Below, one piece after another: positions 6,320-9,379 of a stretch of DNA of 9,379 nt. Every line of letters begins with the position of its first letter. The stretch's first letter is position 1. The DNA comes from Treponema sp. (GTDB lineage: Bacteria; Spirochaetota; Spirochaetia; Treponematales; Breznakiellaceae): assembly GCA_031275035.1 (NCBI GenBank), contig JAISPH010000113.1:1-9379 (forward strand). Direction: 5' to 3'. A program made the translations under genes and the position numbers. The notes below the pieces were generated by a model that was not told the origin of the DNA, made no database searches, and saw only the letters and a program-made list of their open reading frames with translations.

Positions 6320-7171
6320 ATGATTATCGTGGGTGAAAAAATCAACGGCTCTATTCCTTCGGTTGCCAGGGCAATTGCGGAAAAAAACGCGGACCTTATC
6401 CGCAGCCTGGCCCAAAAGCAGTCCGATGCGGGCGCGGCCTTTATCGACGTATGCGCTTCCGTGCCGGGAGAAGAGGAGATGGAAGTCCTGGCCTGGCTGA
6501 TCGGTCTGGTGCAGGAAGTAACGGAAACGCCCATTGCCATCGACAGCCCCAACGCAAAACACTGCGCCCAGGCCATACCGCTCTGCAAAAAGCCGGGGCT
6601 CGTGAATTCCGTTTCCGGGGAAGGAACCAAAATAGAAGATGTCTTTCCGGTCATTTCGGGAACGGACTGGAAATGTATCGCCCTGCTCTGCGGCGATTCG
6701 GGGATTCCCAAAAATGCGGAACACAGGCTGACGGTTCTTGAAACAATCATCAAGAAGGCCGAAGCCTACAGGATTCCAACCGCCAATCTGTATATCGATC
6801 CGCTGGTAGAAATGCTCTGCACCTCCGAAAACGGCATTGAGGTAGTAACCAGTACGATAAAAAAAGTCAAGGAACGCTGTGCGGATATTCATGTAATCGG
6901 CGCGGCCAGCAATGTTTCCTTTAATCTGCCGGCGAGAAAATATATAAACCAGGGGTTTATCATCCTGGCCATACAGGCGGGGATGGACAGTGCGATTCTG
7001 GACCCGCTTAACAAGGACATGCGGGGCCTGATCTACGCCGCGGAGGCCCTTCTGGGGCAGGACGAATTTTGCATGGAATATATCGGCGCGTTCAGGGCGG
7101 GGCTTTTTGGAACTGAGGTAAAACCCGCGGCAGGCGGAAATATTTCAACAGACTTGAAGCAAGGAGGATGA
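6320..7171 (+). CDS. Methyltetrahydrofolate:corrinoid protein methyltransferase (methyltransferase II, pterin-binding)
   Basis: The 283-residue sequence follows the dihydropteroate synthase-like TIM barrel used by AcsE, MtgA and MtvA-type enzymes. Landmarks in order are VGEKINGSIPSV at the N-terminus, FIDVCAS, AIDSPN, LVNSVSGEG, LYIDPLVE, and a GAASNVSFNLPAR segment matching the SNVSF-x-LP-x-R motif of this group. These residues line the folate-binding barrel. The expected reaction moves the methyl group from the corrinoid protein to tetrahydrofolate (or back), in the cytoplasm. GAGGAG at 6307-6312 is seven bases before the ATG, 45 bases after the previous gene. The stop is three bases before the corrinoid protein start, and that gene's ribosome site lies inside this one, so the two are made together. 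Folate as acceptor fits acetogenic one-carbon metabolism. Confidence 0.88.
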   Translation: MIIVGEKINGSIPSVARAIAEKNADLIRSLAQKQSDAGAAFIDVCASVPGEEEMEVLAWLIGLVQEVTETPIAIDSPNAKHCAQAIPLCKKPGLVNSVSGEGTKIEDVFPVISGTDWKCIALLCGDSGIPKNAEHRLTVLETIIKKAEAYRIPTANLYIDPLVEMLCTSENGIEVVTSTIKKVKERCADIHVIGAASNVSFNLPARKYINQGFIILAIQAGMDSAILDPLNKDMRGLIYAAEALLGQDEFCMEYIGAFRAGLFGTEVKPAAGGNISTDLKQGG

Positions 7172-7174
7172 GGT

Positions 7175-7807
7175 ATGTCGAAACTGGAAGAAGTTGCCCA
7201 GGCGGTGGAAGGGGGAAAGCTAAAGATTGTCGCCGGCCTTGTGGAAGAGGCCCTGGCGGAAGGGATTGATCCCCTGACAATCCTGAACGATGGAATGATC
7301 GTAACCATGGGAATCGTGGGGAATAAATTCAGGGACGGGGAAATTTTTGTGCCCGAAATGCTGATCGCCGCCAAGGCCATGAAAAAAGGCGTTGAGGTAT
7401 TAAAGCCCCGGCTTTCCAGCCAGGCCGGCGTGAGTCTGGGCAAGTGCATCATCGGCACGGTGGCGGGGGATATGCACGATATTGGCAAAAACCTGGTGTC
7501 CATGATGATCGAAAGCGCCGGATTTGAAGTTATTGATCTGGGGGTGGATGTCGCGCCCGAAAGATTTGTCGAGGCCCTGAAGCAGAATCCCGACACCAAA
7601 ATTCTGGCCCTTTCAGCCCTGCTCACTACCACCATGCCCGCCATGAAAACGGCGATTGAGGTGGTCGCGGCGTCCGGCCTTAAGGGATTCAAAATCATCG
7701 TGGGGGGAGCCCCCATTACCCAGGAATACGCCGACCAAATCGGCGCGGATGGCTATTCCGCGGACGCCGGGGGCGCGGCGGCGCTGGCAAAAAGACTGGC
7801 CGCCTAA
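7175..7807 (+). CDS. Corrinoid (B12-binding) methyl-carrier protein
   Basis: This 210-residue protein has the two-domain layout of MtmC/MtbC/MtvC-type methyl carriers. Residues 1-88 form a helical cap, with LEEALAEG-like helices and a GEIFVPEMLIAAKAMKKG segment. Residues 89-210 form the Rossmann-like cobalamin domain, with the D99-M-H101-D-I-G104 motif whose histidine is the lower axial cobalt ligand. The LALSALLTTTM and GGAPIT segments contact the nucleotide tail of B12. Length and motifs are normal and nothing looks broken. It would shuttle the methyl between the upstream UroD-like enzyme and the folate methyltransferase. AAGGAGG (7161-7167) gives a strong ribosome site. No reductive activator (ferredoxin-like RamA/RACo type) is encoded in the window, so one must act from elsewhere. 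Confidence 0.93.
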   Translation: MSKLEEVAQAVEGGKLKIVAGLVEEALAEGIDPLTILNDGMIVTMGIVGNKFRDGEIFVPEMLIAAKAMKKGVEVLKPRLSSQAGVSLGKCIIGTVAGDMHDIGKNLVSMMIESAGFEVIDLGVDVAPERFVEALKQNPDTKILALSALLTTTMPAMKTAIEVVAASGLKGFKIIVGGAPITQEYADQIGADGYSADAGGAAALAKRLAA

Positions 7808-7843
7808 CGAAAAAACGCCGGGTACAAAAAAAGGACTTACTTC

Positions 7844-8914
7844 ATGTTTATGACCATGCGCTGGTTTGGAGCCGGATATGATTCGGTAACACTCCGGCAG
7901 ATTCGACAGGTTCCCGGCGTAAAGGGCATTATCACCACGCTTTATGGAACCCGCCCCGGAGAGGTTTGGGAAAAAGACGCTATCGCCGCGATGAAGCGGA
8001 CCGTCGAATCCGCGGGATTTTCCCTGGCGGGGATCGAGAGCGTCAATGTCCACGACTCGATCAAAACCGGGGCCGCAGACCGGGATCAGTACATTGACAA
8101 CTACATCACCACCCTGGAACGGCTTGGGGAGGCGGGAATCCGGCTGGTCTGCTATAACTTTATGGTGATCTTTGACTGGACCCGTTCAGACCTGGCCAAA
8201 GTCCGTGATGACGGCGCTGCGGTGATGAGTTACGATCAGAAGGTTATTGACCGTATTGATCCCGCCTTTATGTTTTCCACCATGGATTCAAAGTCCAACG
8301 GATTTGCCCTGGCGGGCTGGGAACCGGAACGGCTGGAGCATTTGAAGGAACTTTTTCAACGTTACCCCAAGGTGGACGAGGAAAAACTGTTCGGGAACCT
8401 GCAATATTTTCTGGAACGGATCATGCCGGTCTGTGAAAAGTACGGCATAAAAATGGCGATTCACCCGGATGATCCCGCCTGGACGGTGTTCGGGCTTCCC
8501 CGGATCATGACGAATCAAAAAAATCTCCAGAGGCTCCTGGGGCTGGTGGACAGTCCCTGTAACGGCGTTACGCTCTGCACCGGGAGCCTTGGCACCAATC
8601 CCGCCAATGACCTTCCCGGCATTATCCGGTCCCTGAAGGGGCGGATCTATTTTGCCCATGTGCGGAATCTCCGGCACAATGGGCCCGGCGATTTTGAGGA
8701 AGCCGCCCATTTTTCCGCGGATGGTTCCCTGGATATGTTTGCCGTGATGAAGGCCCTTTACGACATTGGCTACGACGGCCCGGTCCGCCCGGATCACGGC
8801 AGGGCAATCTGGGATGAGATCGCCATGCCCGGCTATGGCCTCTATGACCGGGCTTTGGGGGTCAGCTACCTCAGCGGTCTTTGGGAGGCGATTGAGCGGA
8901 TGGCGGCGGGATAA
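7844..8914 (+). CDS. uxuA: Mannonate dehydratase
   Basis: The 356-residue protein matches UxuA throughout: MRWFGAGYDSVTLRQIRQ and PGVKGIITTLY at the N-terminus, then IHPDDP, VTLCTGSLG, FAHVRN, RPDHGR and PGYGLYDRALG. The candidate Mn ligands H207, C245, H272 and D317 correspond to the His-Cys-His-Asp set known for this family. It converts D-mannonate to 2-keto-3-deoxygluconate, the third step of glucuronate catabolism. The ATG at 7844 follows AAGGA (7831-7835) by eight bases; in-frame ATGs at 7850 and 7856 are less well placed. The gap to the corrinoid gene is 36 bases with no terminator, so it is probably co-transcribed. Its presence beside a corrinoid methyltransferase set is unusual. UxaC, UxuB and KDG kinase are not in the window. 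Confidence 0.95.
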   Translation: MFMTMRWFGAGYDSVTLRQIRQVPGVKGIITTLYGTRPGEVWEKDAIAAMKRTVESAGFSLAGIESVNVHDSIKTGAADRDQYIDNYITTLERLGEAGIRLVCYNFMVIFDWTRSDLAKVRDDGAAVMSYDQKVIDRIDPAFMFSTMDSKSNGFALAGWEPERLEHLKELFQRYPKVDEEKLFGNLQYFLERIMPVCEKYGIKMAIHPDDPAWTVFGLPRIMTNQKNLQRLLGLVDSPCNGVTLCTGSLGTNPANDLPGIIRSLKGRIYFAHVRNLRHNGPGDFEEAAHFSADGSLDMFAVMKALYDIGYDGPVRPDHGRAIWDEIAMPGYGLYDRALGVSYLSGLWEAIERMAAG

Positions 8915-8928
8915 TTTGAGCCCTGCGT

Positions 8929-9138
8929 TTACGGGAGGCTGTCCCTGGCCCTGAAAGAAGGACAATGACGGCCTGTGGACTCGTAAACCGCGTGGGAGGG
9001 CATTCCCCGGCACTTAAACCCGAACAATTTGCACCACCGGGGCAAAGCAGGGTCCCAGCTGACGCTGAAATGGGTACAGTGCATACAATAGGGCGCACGG
9101 GAAGGAGATTCCGGGGCCGGTGAATTTTCGTCATCCAT
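8929..9138 (-). CDS. Small Cys-rich conserved protein, putative zinc-binding
   Basis: This 69-residue minus-strand product has the pattern C18-x2-C21-x-H23-F, then W28-D-P, C36-K-x-F-G-F-K, M46-P-S, and C59 near the end. The layout resembles a family of short uncharacterised bacterial proteins with a C-x2-C-x-H-F/Y, WD and CKxxGFK pattern. I recall it only from family resemblance. Four cysteines (18, 21, 36, 59) could hold a zinc ion. The regular conserved-looking motif argues against a random shadow, although no Shine-Dalgarno precedes the ATG at 9138. The gene is convergent with uxuA, with 14 bases between stops. Another open frame covers part of this region but lacks such a motif. Function is unknown. 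Confidence 0.68.
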   Translation of the reverse strand: MDDENSPAPESPSRAPYCMHCTHFSVSWDPALPRWCKLFGFKCRGMPSHAVYESTGRHCPSFRARDSLP

Positions 9139-9149
9139 AAAACAGATTC

Positions 9150-9178
9150 AGTATACCACAGAACGATCCCGCGGAAAA
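9150..9178 (-). promoter_or_regulatory. Putative extended -10 promoter for the small Cys-rich gene
   Basis: On the minus strand TATACT (9155-9150) is preceded by TGG, an extended -10. A poor -35 (TTTTCC, 9178-9173) lies 17 bases upstream. The predicted start is around 9143, leaving only about five leader bases before the ATG. Confidence 0.38.
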
Positions 9179-9269
9179 CCCGGCCTTCCAATGAACCTCC
9201 GCGGAGCAGAGCGCGAACCGAAGGTTCAACGGGGTTAAACCGGGAATTGCCGCACCGGCTCCGGGGCGC

Positions 9270-9297
9270 TTGTGTTTTTTTATGAATGTGGTATTAT
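9270..9297 (+). promoter_or_regulatory. Putative extended -10 promoter for the right-edge gene
   Basis: TTGTGT (9270-9275) and TATTAT (9292-9297) are separated by 16 bases, with TGG immediately before the -10. The start would be near 9304, giving a leader of about 38 bases with a strong Shine-Dalgarno. Confidence 0.4.
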
Positions 9298-9341
9298 TTT
9301 GACCTAGAGGGGTAGTTTTAGCGGAAAAAAGGAGGTGTATT

Positions 9342-9379
9342 ATGATGGGTTTGAAAAAACCTCTGTTGATAATACCGGT
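9342..9379 (+). CDS. Start of an unidentified protein, 3' partial
   Basis: AAGGAGGT (9329-9336) precedes two adjacent ATG codons at 9342 and 9345. The second has the better spacing of eight bases. The visible codons give MMGLKKPLLIIP, with two lysines followed by hydrophobic residues. This could be the opening of a signal peptide or membrane anchor, but twelve residues are too few to decide. The gene runs off the window. Confidence 0.6.
   Translation, partial: MMGLKKPLLIIP

Larger units (their letters stand above)
9139..9341. other. Divergent intergenic region
   Basis: These 203 bases lie between the minus-strand Cys-rich gene and the plus-strand partial gene. They hold both predicted promoters. 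Between them is a short dyad, TGAACCT (9192-9198) with AGGTTCA (9222-9228). An alternative small hairpin, GAACC-GAA-GGTTC, lies at 9215-9227. I see no RNA gene or coding signal. Confidence 0.5.

Noticed and set aside
7033..7716. Minus-strand open frame of 227 codons opposite the corrinoid protein
   Set aside because: The plus strand encodes an intact, motif-confirmed B12 protein. The opposite frame is Ser/Pro/Ile-rich with no recognisable fold.
8919..8941. Bidirectional terminator between uxuA and the convergent gene
   Set aside because: Only short imperfect pairings (AGCC with GGCT, CCC with GGG) without T-tracts are visible.
8871..9191. Minus-strand open frame of 106 codons overlapping uxuA and the Cys-rich gene
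   Set aside because: It overlaps the uxuA 3' end, lacks conserved-looking motifs, and competes with the better-patterned frame at 8929-9138.

Overview
The window looks like a spirochaete-type chromosome segment, most like a gut treponeme with acetogenic one-carbon metabolism. This is an inference from gene content (TPR/HDOD/metallo-hydrolase cluster, corrinoid methyltransferases, uronate catabolism) and moderate-to-high G+C. No rRNA or marker gene fixes the species.

Region 1 (1-4199, + strand) is a tightly packed three-gene cluster. A large TPR scaffold protein, cut by the left window edge, overlaps an HDOD-domain protein by ATGA. One base after that gene comes a metallo-beta-lactamase-fold hydrolase with the full metal-ligand set. 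The cluster looks like a signalling or regulatory operon.

Region 2 (4200-5104) holds a tRNA-Gly(CCC) gene followed by a brnT/brnA type II toxin-antitoxin module. The last 13 bases of the tRNA T-arm/acceptor region recur exactly beyond brnA (4337-4349 and 5091-5103), so the module may be a tiny tRNA-targeted islet. brnT has a near-consensus promoter whose predicted start point falls on the start codon, suggesting a leaderless toxin message. brnA has a good Shine-Dalgarno site inside brnT. A perfect 12-bp hairpin follows brnA.

Region 3 (5105-8914, + strand) is the most interesting part. It is a four-gene operon: a UroD-superfamily methyltransferase (candidate methyltransferase I), a DHPS/AcsE-like methyl-tetrahydrofolate:corrinoid methyltransferase (methyltransferase II), a corrinoid protein with an intact B12-binding motif, and mannonate dehydratase (uxuA). 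The first three are the parts of a corrinoid O-demethylase, lacking only the reductive activator. The fourth is an enzyme of glucuronate catabolism. I propose demethylation of a methylated uronic acid, with 4-O-methylglucuronate of plant glucuronoxylan as the leading candidate. After isomerisation and reduction, its methyl group would sit on the C3 oxygen that mannonate dehydratase must eliminate. Methyl groups would enter the tetrahydrofolate pool and carbon would go to 2-keto-3-deoxygluconate. This is a hypothesis from gene order and chemistry; the substrate is not visible in the sequence.

Region 4 (8915-9379) holds a small Cys-rich putative zinc-binding protein on the minus strand, convergent with uxuA, then a divergent intergenic region and the first codons of a + strand gene cut by the right edge.
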